Shown here: positions 1 to 5,561 of the stretch, in pieces
Numbering within the stretch: the first letter of the stretch is position 1
Layout of the letters: each line of letters starts with the position of its first letter
From: Schaedlerella sp.
GTDB lineage: Bacteria > Bacillota > Clostridia > Lachnospirales > Lachnospiraceae
Length of the DNA: 6,827 nucleotides
Reading direction: 5' to 3'
Assembly (NCBI GenBank): GCA_020024595.1
Contig: JAHHTO010000127.1
Coordinates: forward strand, 1-6,827
Translations under genes and position numbers: made by a program
Notes under the pieces: generated by a model
Database searches by the model: none
Seen by the model: only the letters and a program-made list of their open reading frames with translations
Told to the model about the DNA's origin: nothing

Positions 1-329
1 AAAAAGGGAAGACAATAACCTATCATTCAGAAAACAAGGATGATGCAGAAAATATTGCGGCTGTTGCTGGCGGACTGGGTGCTGTGACCTTGGATTTGGC
101 CGCGGATTATTCTGTATCGGATGAGAATCTTCCAGAATATGGGCTGGATAAGGAGACGAGAATTACAGTAAAAGCGACCTATACAGAAGGGGACATGGAG
201 CAGGAATTGATCCTATATATCGGTTCTGAGAACGGAGACGGACACCGGTATGTGATGATAAATGATTCCAGAATCGTGTATTTGATTTCTGATGCAGTGT
301 GTGACAATATCTTAAATGTATCTGAATGA
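1..329 (+). CDS. DUF4340 domain protein, C-terminal part (5' end outside window)
   Basis: The reading frame is open from base 3 to the TGA at 327-329, giving 108 residues, so this is the tail of a longer gene. A GTG at 84 is only an internal valine codon; no ribosome binding site precedes it. Visible are the PEYGLDK segment followed by ITVKATY, then LILYIGSENGDGHRYVM and SRIVYLISDAVCDNIL. This order (YGL-D turn, beta strand, 'L.IG' strand, 'VY.I' strand, closing helix) matches DUF4340. In the family, such proteins are usually N-terminally membrane anchored with the DUF4340 region outside the cell. They are commonly encoded after the ATPase and permease/GldG-like genes of an ABC transporter; those genes would lie to the left, outside this window. 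The molecular role is not established. Family assignment is fairly sure; the transporter link is inference. Confidence 0.72.
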   Translation, partial: KGKTITYHSENKDDAENIAAVAGGLGAVTLDLAADYSVSDENLPEYGLDKETRITVKATYTEGDMEQELILYIGSENGDGHRYVMINDSRIVYLISDAVCDNILNVSE

Positions 330-402
330 TATAGAGGTAGAGTATAGATTGGTTGGATGTTGTTCATGTAAAATAATTTATATATATTTTATAAGTAGTT
401 TA

Positions 403-431
403 TTGACTTTCTTTTAAAAGCGGAGCACAAT
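403..431 (+). promoter_or_regulatory. Putative sigma-A promoter for the zinc-ribbon protein gene
   Basis: TTGACT at 403-408 and CACAAT at 426-431 are separated by 17 nt in an AT-rich stretch. The -35 is a 5/6 match and the -10 a 4/6 match. Transcription would start near 438, about 50 nt before the preferred ATG at 491, and hence upstream of its Shine-Dalgarno sequence. Position and spacing are good; the -10 is weak. Confidence 0.45.
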
Positions 432-490
432 ATTTCACAGATATTATGCGAGGCGTAAATGGCAGTAAGCAAAGTGAGGATGATTTAGCT

Positions 491-898
491 ATGAGAGAAA
501 AAATGGTCAGGTTTATGCAAGGACGCTATGGGGTAGATTCCTTATCCAAATTTTTACTTGTGTGCGGCCTGGTTGTAGTGTTTGGGGCAGCTTTTTTTGA
601 TAATCTTTTTATCAGCAGTATTTGTAATGTGTTTGGCTGGGTGATTATTATTTGTTGTTATTTTCGCTTATTTTCTAGAAATGTGACAAAGCGGTATGCA
701 GAGAATCAGGCATTTCTTACAAAGACGTATAGGATTCGCTGCTTTTTTCATCGGCAGAAAGAGATGTTGAAACAGAGGAGAGTTTATCACATATATCGAT
801 GTCCGGGATGTAAGCAGAAGATCAGGATCCCCCGCGGAAAAGGCAAGATAGAAGTGCGTTGTCCGAAATGTGGCGCTACATTTATAAAGAAAAGTTAA
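491..898 (+). CDS. Small two-TM membrane protein with C-terminal zinc ribbon
   Basis: The product is 135 residues and its function is unknown. The frame is open from an ATG at 446, but that codon has no Shine-Dalgarno sequence. The ATG at 491 follows GAGGA (476-480) at 10 nt spacing and begins MREKMVRFMQGRYGVD, so I choose it. Residues about 20-37 and 40-58 are hydrophobic and likely form a membrane hairpin. A basic linker follows (FSRNVTKRYAENQ and several Lys/Arg). The C-terminus holds CPGC (104-107) and CPKC (124-127), separated by the basic stretch KQKIRIPRGKGKIEV, a classic four-cysteine zinc ribbon. By topology the basic linker and ribbon should face the cytoplasm. I recall similar short proteins in Lachnospiraceae genomes annotated as hypothetical or zinc-ribbon proteins. 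It appears to be a single-gene unit with its own promoter. Nucleic acid binding is possible from the ribbon but unproven. Confidence 0.8.
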   Translation: MREKMVRFMQGRYGVDSLSKFLLVCGLVVVFGAAFFDNLFISSICNVFGWVIIICCYFRLFSRNVTKRYAENQAFLTKTYRIRCFFHRQKEMLKQRRVYHIYRCPGCKQKIRIPRGKGKIEVRCPKCGATFIKKS

Positions 899-976
899 AT
901 GATGAAGTTGAACGTTTATGCAGGAAGACTTGAATTAGGTAAAATATGACTTTTTTAAAAAAAATAAAAAAAACAC

Positions 977-1006
977 TTTACATTTCTGTTCGTGCTGTGG
1001 TATTAT
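977..1006 (+). promoter_or_regulatory. Promoter of the tRNA-Leu gene
   Basis: TTTACA at 977-982 and TATTAT at 1001-1006 are 18 nt apart, and the -10 is preceded by TG (998-999), making it an extended -10. Transcription should begin around 1013, only about 6 nt before the mature tRNA 5' end at 1019. The A-tract just upstream (about 957-973) could act as an UP-like element. Confidence 0.6.
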
Positions 1007-1018
1007 ATCACATGTCGA

Positions 1019-1102
1019 GCGGAAGTGGCGGAATGGCAGACGCGCTAGATTCAGGTTCTAGTGGGAGTTAATCCTGTGAGAGTTCAAGTCTCTTCTTCCG
1101 CA
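1019..1102 (+). tRNA. tRNA-Leu, anticodon CAG
   Basis: This 84-nt class II tRNA reads CUG leucine codons. The acceptor arms GCGGAAG (1019-1025) and CTTCCGC (1095-1101) pair fully, with discriminator A at 1102. The anticodon stem CTAGA/TCTAG encloses the 7-nt loop TTCAGGT, placing the anticodon CAG at 1052-1054. A long variable arm (about 1062-1077) is typical of tRNA-Leu, and the T loop is TTCAAGT. The bases after the discriminator are CTA, so the 3' CCA is not encoded and must be added by nucleotidyltransferase. The gene stands alone between its own promoter and terminator. It is not the partner of the downstream T-box, which reads tRNA-Tyr. Confidence 0.96.
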
Positions 1103-1113
1103 CTACAGGAAAG

Positions 1114-1147
1114 AGAAGCCTTAGTTTTTACTGAGGTTTCTTTTTTT
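1114..1147 (+). terminator. Intrinsic terminator of tRNA-Leu
   Basis: AGAAGCCTTAGT (1114-1125) pairs with ACTGAGGTTTCT (1130-1141) over 12 bp including two G-U pairs. The loop is TTTT and a T-run follows at 1141-1147. It ends the tRNA transcript before the separate tyrS promoter. Confidence 0.85.
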
Positions 1148-1171
1148 GACTTTTTTCTTGTAAATCAGACC

Positions 1172-1201
1172 TTGACAAAACATCAGGAAATGGGGTAGTA
1201 T
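1172..1201 (+). promoter_or_regulatory. Promoter of the T-box leader and tyrS
   Basis: A perfect TTGACA -35 (1172-1177) and TAGTAT -10 (1196-1201) are 18 nt apart. The predicted start near 1208 leaves room for a full T-box leader of about 310 nt before the terminator. Confidence 0.65.
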
Positions 1202-1207
1202 AGGCAA

Positions 1208-1520
1208 CAGATAGAGAAAAGCGAAGAAGAGAACAAGTAGCAGTTTACAGTAAAAACAGAAAGTAGCCGGCAGATGAGAGGCGCATGATACTGTAAGTTG
1301 TGAATACATCTCGGAGCTGCACACCAAACGTATCGCTGATAGGTGGCACAAGTAGGCTGTGACGGACTGGCAGACGTTAAGATGCTATGGCAATGCATGT
1401 TGTATCATAGAGAAGAACATAAGTTGCCAATGAGGCGACAGGTGTGAATCTGTTGCGAATCAAGGTGGTACCACGGGGAATGATAACTCGTCCTTACATG
1501 ATGTGAGGACGAGTTTTTTT
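1208..1520 (+). promoter_or_regulatory. T-box riboswitch (tyrosine specifier UAC) controlling tyrS
   Basis: This leader senses uncharged tRNA-Tyr. In Stem I the lower helix GAGA (1229-1232)/TCTC (1309-1312) and the 11-bp helix at 1241-1251/1290-1300 enclose an internal loop. The 5' side of the loop carries the conserved AGTA (1236-1239) and the 3' side carries GAATACA. The specifier triplet is UAC (Tyr) at 1305-1307 with the usual following purine. The distal part (about 1256-1285) has an AGAAAG/GATGAGAGG pattern typical of the apical loop module. The T-box sequence AAGGTGGTACCACG is at 1462-1475; its UGGU (1466-1469) would pair with the ACCA end of tRNA-Tyr, whose discriminator is A. The terminator at 1485-1520 forms when tRNA-Tyr is charged. 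Uncharged tRNA stabilises the competing antiterminator and lets transcription reach tyrS. The specifier assignment agrees with the gene that follows. Confidence 0.95.
1485..1520 (+). terminator. T-box-regulated intrinsic terminator upstream of tyrS
   Basis: AACTCGTCCTTACA (1485-1498) pairs with TGTGAGGACGAGTT (1502-1515) over 14 bp with one wobble pair. The loop is 3 nt and a run of seven T follows (1514-1520). It lies immediately after the T-box sequence, as expected for the conditional terminator. Confidence 0.93.
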
Positions 1521-1630
1521 GTTTCTATCATCAGGTGGCATGCTGTAAGATATTGTGTCAACAGAAATGCTCAGAAACTCTCCTCATAGGAAAACTGACA
1601 ATGATCAAAACAGAAAAGGAGAACAAAAGC

Positions 1631-2854
1631 ATGACACTTTACGAAGAATTACAGGCACGTGGTCTGATTGCACAGGTCACAGATGAAGATTTGATCAAAG
1701 ATTTGATCAACAATGGGAAAGCAACATTTTATATCGGATTTGATCCAACAGCAGATAGTCTTCATGTAGGACATTTTATGGCACTCTGTCTTATGAAACG
1801 TCTGCAGATGGCTGGAAATAAACCGATCGCTCTTATTGGCGGTGGTACAGGAATGATTGGTGATCCATCCGGAAGAAGCGATATGCGTCAGATGATGACA
1901 CCAGAGACTATTCAGCATAACTGCGACTGTTTCAAAGAACAGATGAGCAAGTTTATTGATTTCTCAGAAGGTAAAGCACTGATGGTCAACAATGCTGACT
2001 GGCTGATGGGCTTAAACTACATTGAACTGTTGCGTGAAGTCGGAGCGCATTTTAGTGTCAATCGTATGCTGACTGCAGAGTGTTACAAGCAGAGAATGGA
2101 AAAGGGTCTGAGTTTTCTTGAGTTTAACTACATGATCATGCAGGCATATGACTTCTATGCATTGTACCAGGAATACGGCTGTAATTTACAGTTTGGCGGA
2201 GATGATCAGTGGAGCAATATGCTGGCAGGAACAGAACTGATTCGTAGGAAACTGGGCAAGGATGCAAGTGCAATGACCATCACATTACTTCTGAATTCTG
2301 AAGGGAAGAAGATGGGAAAAACGCAGTCCGGCGCAGTATGGCTTGATCCGAATAAGACTTCTCCGTTTGACTTTTACCAGTATTGGAGAAATGTCGGAGA
2401 CGCAGATGTTCTGAAATGCATCCGTATGCTGACTTTCCTCCCGCTGGAACAGATTGATGAGATGGATTCATGGGAAGGTGCACAGCTTAACAAGGCAAAA
2501 GAGATTCTGGCTTATGAATTGACAAGCCTAATACATGGTGAAGAAGAGGCAAAGAGAGCTCAGGAGAGCGCAAGAGCTTTGTTTAGTCAGGGAAATGCGG
2601 CAGACATGCCGACGACTGAATTGACAGAGGAAGATTTTACAGATGGAACAATTGACATTTTGGCACTTCTTGTAAAGAGTGGTCTGGTTCCGTCCAAATC
2701 TGAGGCGAGACGTGCGGTACAGCAGGGTGGCGCTTCAGTAGATGGAGAAAAAGTTGCAGACATTTATGCTGTATTTGAGAAAGATAGATTTATTGGGGAT
2801 GGAATTGTTCTAAAGAGAGGCAAGAAGAATTTCCGCAAAGTGATCGTAAAATAA
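1631..2854 (+). CDS. tyrS: Tyrosyl-tRNA synthetase
   Basis: This cytoplasmic enzyme attaches tyrosine to tRNA-Tyr using ATP. The 407-residue length is normal for bacterial TyrRS. The Rossmann catalytic domain carries YIGFDPT (34-40; tyrosine pocket), the HIGH motif as HVGH (45-48), QAYD (171-174) and GGDDQW (189-194; tyrosine/adenylate contacts), and the KMSKS loop as KMGKT (227-231). An alpha-helical anticodon-binding region follows (about 245-330). A C-terminal S4-type RNA-binding domain (about 341-405) contains SKSEARRAVQQGGASVDG. I start the gene at the ATG at 1631 because AAAGGAG (1615-1621) lies 9 nt upstream. In-frame ATGs at 1535 and 1601 lack such a site and fall in the leader. Expression is governed by the tyrosine T-box upstream. 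No defect is visible. Confidence 0.97.
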   Translation: MTLYEELQARGLIAQVTDEDLIKDLINNGKATFYIGFDPTADSLHVGHFMALCLMKRLQMAGNKPIALIGGGTGMIGDPSGRSDMRQMMTPETIQHNCDCFKEQMSKFIDFSEGKALMVNNADWLMGLNYIELLREVGAHFSVNRMLTAECYKQRMEKGLSFLEFNYMIMQAYDFYALYQEYGCNLQFGGDDQWSNMLAGTELIRRKLGKDASAMTITLLLNSEGKKMGKTQSGAVWLDPNKTSPFDFYQYWRNVGDADVLKCIRMLTFLPLEQIDEMDSWEGAQLNKAKEILAYELTSLIHGEEEAKRAQESARALFSQGNAADMPTTELTEEDFTDGTIDILALLVKSGLVPSKSEARRAVQQGGASVDGEKVADIYAVFEKDRFIGDGIVLKRGKKNFRKVIVK

Positions 2855-2865
2855 TAATCTGTATT

Positions 2866-2900
2866 CGTATGAGGGAGCGGGCATTCTGCTTCCTCATATG
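2866..2900 (+). other. Stable hairpin between tyrS and the DUF89 gene
   Basis: CGTATGAGGGAGC (2866-2878) pairs with GCTTCCTCATATG (2888-2900) over 13 bp with a 9-nt loop. No T-run follows on the plus strand, so it is not a standard intrinsic terminator. It could be a transcript-end processing or stabilising structure, or a weak attenuator between the two genes. Confidence 0.6.
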
Positions 2901-2944
2901 CAAATTAAACATAACTTTGAATAGACAATAAGGGGGAAGCTGTA

Positions 2945-3823
2945 ATGAGAGTCAGTTCAGCGTGTATCCGCTGTATGGTGGAACGGCAGGAAAAACGAGT
3001 GAAGAATCTGGCAGATGAGGTAAAAAAAGCGGAGTATCTGAAAGCAGTTTTGCGAGTGATCGGGCAAAGTGATGAAGAGGCATCGGCACCGGAACTTGTG
3101 GAAGAGATAAGTAAAGAGTACGAAATTTATTTCGGAGCAGATAAGGATTATTGTGAAATTAAAAGAATACACAATCAAAAAATGTTGGATATTGAAGAGA
3201 CTGTTCAACAGAGAATCCGGGAGACGGAGAAACCGTTAGAAAGAGCAATTCTGTATGCACGTGCCGGAAATTATATTGATTATGGAGCATTTGATACAAT
3301 AGATGAAGAGATACTCGAAACTCTGATTCGGAATGTAGAGAAAGAGAATCTGGATGCCAGATGTTATCAGAATTTTTGTGCGGATCTGGAGAATGCATCA
3401 AGTCTCGTGTATATAACGGACAATTGCGGAGAAATCGTATTTGATAAGCTGTTGATTCAATTACTTTGTGAAGAATATCCAAAGTTGCAGATTACAGCAA
3501 TCGTCAGAGGGAAACCGGTATTAAATGATGCGACGATTGAAGATGCACAACAGGTTGGATTGACAGAAGTTGTTCCGATCATGGAGAACGGATCAGGAAT
3601 AGCTGGGACTTCGATGAGATATATCAGTCAAGAAGCAAAGGATGCGATACAGAATGCAGATGTGGTTCTGGCGAAAGGACAGGGAAACTTTGAAAGCTTG
3701 TATGGATGTGGACTGAATCTGTATTATCTGTTTTTATGTAAATGCGATTGGTTTGTTAAACGGTTCGGTCTGACGAAGAATGCAGGTGTATTTATGCAGG
3801 AAGGTGACTATCAGCAGAATTGA
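2945..3823 (+). CDS. DUF89 / ARMT1-like metal-dependent damage-control phosphatase
   Basis: The 292-residue soluble protein has an N-terminal CIRC motif (Cys7, Cys10), as in the prokaryotic branch of the DUF89 family. Family landmarks are ITDNCGEIVFDKLL (157-170; Asp159-Asn160 as likely metal ligands), VRGKPVLNDAT (187-197; Asn194, Asp195) and VLAKGQGNFE (241-250; Lys244, Asn248, Glu250 near the phosphate site). Characterised DUF89 proteins are metal-dependent phosphatases thought to clear damaged or excess phosphometabolites such as certain sugar phosphates; the substrate of this one is unknown. The start is supported by AGGGGGAAG (2931-2939) at good spacing to ATG 2945. It lies 90 nt after tyrS and I find no convincing promoter in between, so read-through from tyrS is possible. 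Family call is strong; the specific substrate is not inferred. Confidence 0.88.
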   Translation: MRVSSACIRCMVERQEKRVKNLADEVKKAEYLKAVLRVIGQSDEEASAPELVEEISKEYEIYFGADKDYCEIKRIHNQKMLDIEETVQQRIRETEKPLERAILYARAGNYIDYGAFDTIDEEILETLIRNVEKENLDARCYQNFCADLENASSLVYITDNCGEIVFDKLLIQLLCEEYPKLQITAIVRGKPVLNDATIEDAQQVGLTEVVPIMENGSGIAGTSMRYISQEAKDAIQNADVVLAKGQGNFESLYGCGLNLYYLFLCKCDWFVKRFGLTKNAGVFMQEGDYQQN

Positions 3824-3824
3824 A

Positions 3825-3918
3825 AGAATAGCTGTATAGAAGCAGTAAGGGGTGTTGTAATGTGAAAAATTACAACACCCGATTTTATGCTATCTGATTT
3901 ATATAATACAGCTATTCT
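3825..3918. repeat. Nested long inverted repeat between convergent genes, likely bidirectional terminator
   Basis: The outer arms AGAATAGCTGTAT (3825-3837) and ATACAGCTATTCT (3906-3918) are perfectly complementary over 13 bp. Inside them GGGTGTTGTAAT (3850-3861) and ATTACAACACCC (3869-3880) pair over 12 bp around a 7-nt loop. Short AGCA/TGCT and TAA/TTA matches lie in the region between the two stems. The plus-strand inner stem is followed by GATTTTAT, a weak U-tract. The element begins within 2 nt of the DUF89 stop codon and ends about 30 nt beyond the GH13 stop codon, so termination from both sides is the simplest role. A small palindromic mobile repeat is the alternative. Confidence 0.7.
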
Positions 3919-3949
3919 CATATGAAATTCTGGGGATGAAAAACACCGA

Positions 3950-5260
3950 TCAAAGAAAGCTCAAATATTCTACGCTGTATCCGGGCATTGTCAGTTGTTC
4001 TGCCAGGCTTCCATCCTTTCCAGAAATCAAATCTGTATAGGTTCCCTGTAGTTCGTTGCTGCTGGCCGTGAATTCGGAATCAGAAGCGTTAATTGCAACA
4101 AGGATCCGCTCGTTATCTGTCTTTCTCTCGAAAATCAACTGATGATTGGTAATAACAATGTTGCGATAACTGCCGTTGCAGAGTGCATCGCTGCTTTTGT
4201 GAATGGCAATTAGCTTTTTGATAAAATCAGTTAATTCGTTTGCCTTTGGAGCTTCAAAATAAGGGCGCAGTGCATAGTCATTGTCCGGAGCTTTTTTGCC
4301 TTCTTCACCCCATTCGCTTCCATAATAGATACAAGGAATTCCCGGCATTCCAAACAGAATGCCGTAAGTCAGTGGCAAATGTTCAGGGGTGGTCAGGATG
4401 CTGCTGATTCTTGTGACATCATGGTTATCTACAAAGTTCATCAAATGCTTTCCGCGGTAAATACACCATTGCTCTGGTCCGTACTGGCGATTCAAAGAGT
4501 GGGCGATCTCGAAGAGATTCATACTGTTAAAACTGGAAAAAATACCTTTGTAGCACTCGTAATTTGTGCAGCTGTGGAGCATTTCGGTGTTGACGATCAA
4601 GTTATAATCTCCAAATAATACTTCGCCGATCAGGGCAAAGTCTGGTCTTAATGCTTCGCAGAACTGACGTAGCCGACGCATAAAGTTGTGATCCAGACTA
4701 TATGCGACGTCCAGACGCAGTCCGTCAATGCCGAATTCGTCGATCCAGAATTGTACACAGTCTAGTAGATAGTCTACGACTGCCGGATTTTGTAGATTTA
4801 GTTTAACCAGTTCAAAATGTCCTTCCCAACCCTCGTACCAGAAGCCGTCGTTATAGCAGCTATTTCCGTCAAAACTGATATGAAACCAGTCTTTGTATGG
4901 AGAATCCCATTTTTTTTCTTGAACATCTTTAAACGCCCAGAAACCACGGCCTACATGATTAAATACACCGTCAAGTATGATTTTTATATTATGATGATGT
5001 AAGTCCTGGCAGACTGTTTTGAAGTCTTCGTTTGTGCCGAGACGGCAGTCAATAGTTTTAAAATCTCGTGTATCGTAGCCGTGATTGTCAGATTCAAAAA
5101 TTGGGTTCAATATAATAGCTCCAATGCCAAGCTCCTGAAGATAATTGCTCCACTCACTGATTTTACGGATTCGTGGAACGGTGATACCGTCGTTATGCAC
5201 CGGTGCACCACAGAATCCAATGGGATAGATTTGGTAAAAAGTTTCATTATACGCCCACAT
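3950..5260 (-). CDS. GH13 alpha-amylase-family glycosidase, cytoplasmic
   Basis: The 436-residue enzyme should hydrolyse or transfer alpha-1,4-glucosidic bonds of maltodextrin-type substrates. All GH13 conserved regions are present: region I DGVFNH (97-102), region II GLRLDVAY (180-187; nucleophile Asp184, Arg182), region III GEVL (212-215; acid/base Glu213) and region IV FVDNHD (276-281; His280, Asp281). The N-terminus YNETFYQIYPIGFCG starts the TIM barrel directly. There is no signal peptide and no N-terminal CBM34-type domain, so it is intracellular and shorter than typical neopullulanases or cyclomaltodextrinases. A small C-terminal beta domain (about 365-436) is retained. The ATG at 5260 has a modest CAGG Shine-Dalgarno (5271-5268) 7 nt upstream. 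It is monocistronic in this window, convergent with the DUF89 gene and divergent from rplM. Exact GH13 subfamily and substrate are not resolved. Confidence 0.92.
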   Translation of the reverse strand: MWAYNETFYQIYPIGFCGAPVHNDGITVPRIRKISEWSNYLQELGIGAIILNPIFESDNHGYDTRDFKTIDCRLGTNEDFKTVCQDLHHHNIKIILDGVFNHVGRGFWAFKDVQEKKWDSPYKDWFHISFDGNSCYNDGFWYEGWEGHFELVKLNLQNPAVVDYLLDCVQFWIDEFGIDGLRLDVAYSLDHNFMRRLRQFCEALRPDFALIGEVLFGDYNLIVNTEMLHSCTNYECYKGIFSSFNSMNLFEIAHSLNRQYGPEQWCIYRGKHLMNFVDNHDVTRISSILTTPEHLPLTYGILFGMPGIPCIYYGSEWGEEGKKAPDNDYALRPYFEAPKANELTDFIKKLIAIHKSSDALCNGSYRNIVITNHQLIFERKTDNERILVAINASDSEFTASSNELQGTYTDLISGKDGSLAEQLTMPGYSVEYLSFL

Positions 5261-5336
5261 AAAGATACCTGCTTTCTTTAAAGATTTAAATTTACTAAAT
5301 AAGCATTCTTAATACTTATGAAGTTATTTACCATTT

Positions 5337-5350
5337 AGTGATGACTCACT
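5337..5350. promoter_or_regulatory. Palindrome AGTGA-TGAC-TCACT, candidate operator of the GH13 gene
   Basis: AGTGA (5337-5341) and TCACT (5346-5350) are inverted arms with a 4-nt spacer. They lie directly downstream of the proposed minus-strand -10, where a repressor would block initiation. A second weak pair, ACTAAAT (5294-5300) and ATTTAGT (5333-5339), flanks the same leader. No regulator gene is visible in the window. A match to the CcpA cre consensus is not seen. Confidence 0.3.
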
Positions 5351-5358
5351 GTAGTATA

Positions 5359-5367
5359 AATATACCA
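5359..5367 (-). promoter_or_regulatory. Candidate extended -10 promoter for the GH13 gene
   Basis: On the minus strand TGGTATATT (5367-5359) is an extended -10, with an alternative TATACT at 5358-5353 just after it. No good -35 is present at 17 nt. Start would be near 5352, giving a leader of about 90 nt that is AT-rich. Confidence is limited by the missing -35, which would fit an activator-dependent promoter. Confidence 0.35.
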
Positions 5368-5416
5368 TAAAAATGTCGGTAGTGATATAATGCAGGTAAC
5401 TTTTCTGATAAAATTA

Positions 5417-5445
5417 TTGACATTCATCGTTTGCTGTACTATACT
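5417..5445 (+). promoter_or_regulatory. Strong promoter of the rplM-rpsI operon
   Basis: A perfect TTGACA (5417-5422) and TATACT (5440-5445) are separated by the ideal 17 nt. Transcription would begin near 5452, about 110 nt before the rplM start codon. This is the best promoter match in the window, as expected for ribosomal protein genes. Confidence 0.8.
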
Positions 5446-5451
5446 ATTTAG

Positions 5452-5561
5452 GCATGACAAAAGGAGAAACAGTATGCACCAAAGCCCCGGAGTGTGCTGA
5501 TTTCATATAAAGACAATGAATTATAACGAAGATTACAAAGAAAATTACAGGAGGAACATCC
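5452..5561 (+). promoter_or_regulatory. rplM leader region, possible L13-type autoregulatory leader
   Basis: The roughly 110-nt 5' UTR contains a hairpin at 5470-5499. CAGTA (5470-5474) pairs with TGCTG (5495-5499), and CAC (5477-5479) pairs with GTG (5492-5494), with TG bulged and a loop CAAAGCCCCGGA. The rest (5501-5548) is A-rich and unstructured by eye, ending at the rplM ribosome binding site. Firmicute rplM-rpsI operons are known to carry an 'L13 leader' thought to mediate feedback by the ribosomal protein. The position fits, but I cannot confirm the match to the known consensus from memory. Confidence 0.5.
5474..5500 (+). CDS. Possible 8-residue leader peptide in the rplM 5' UTR
   Basis: The frame reads ATG to TGA and encodes MHQSPGVC. 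AAGGAG (5461-5466) sits 7 nt before the ATG, a spacing and match as good as those of the real genes here. The ORF lies inside the hairpin at 5470-5499, with the start codon in the 5' stem. It may be translated and affect leader folding. Alternatively, ATG and Shine-Dalgarno may be chance parts of a protein-binding RNA structure. No clear run of one codon points to a specific amino acid sensor. Confidence 0.3.
   Translation: MHQSPGVC

Noticed and set aside
446..490. Upstream ATG start for the zinc-ribbon protein, adding 15 residues
   Set aside because: No Shine-Dalgarno lies before 446, the added residues are polar and lack family character, and GAGGA at 476-480 sits correctly before the ATG at 491.
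1121..1398. Minus-strand open frames of 71 and 76 codons
   Set aside because: They lie antisense to the tRNA terminator and the T-box leader, have no ribosome binding site and resemble no family.
1535..1630. N-terminal extension of TyrRS from ATG 1535 or 1601
   Set aside because: Neither ATG has a ribosome binding site. AAAGGAG at 1615-1621 marks ATG 1631, and TyrRS proteins normally begin close to this position.
2866..2900. Intrinsic terminator after tyrS
   Set aside because: The hairpin is strong but is followed by CAAATTAAAC rather than a T-run, so it is listed only as a hairpin.
3838..3905. Small structured RNA gene between the convergent genes
   Set aside because: No promoter precedes it on either strand. 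The nested repeats are explained more simply by termination or a palindromic repeat.
4379..4618. Plus-strand frame of 79 codons inside the GH13 gene
   Set aside because: It is antisense to conserved GH13 sequence, including region IV and the acid/base region, and has no supporting start signal.
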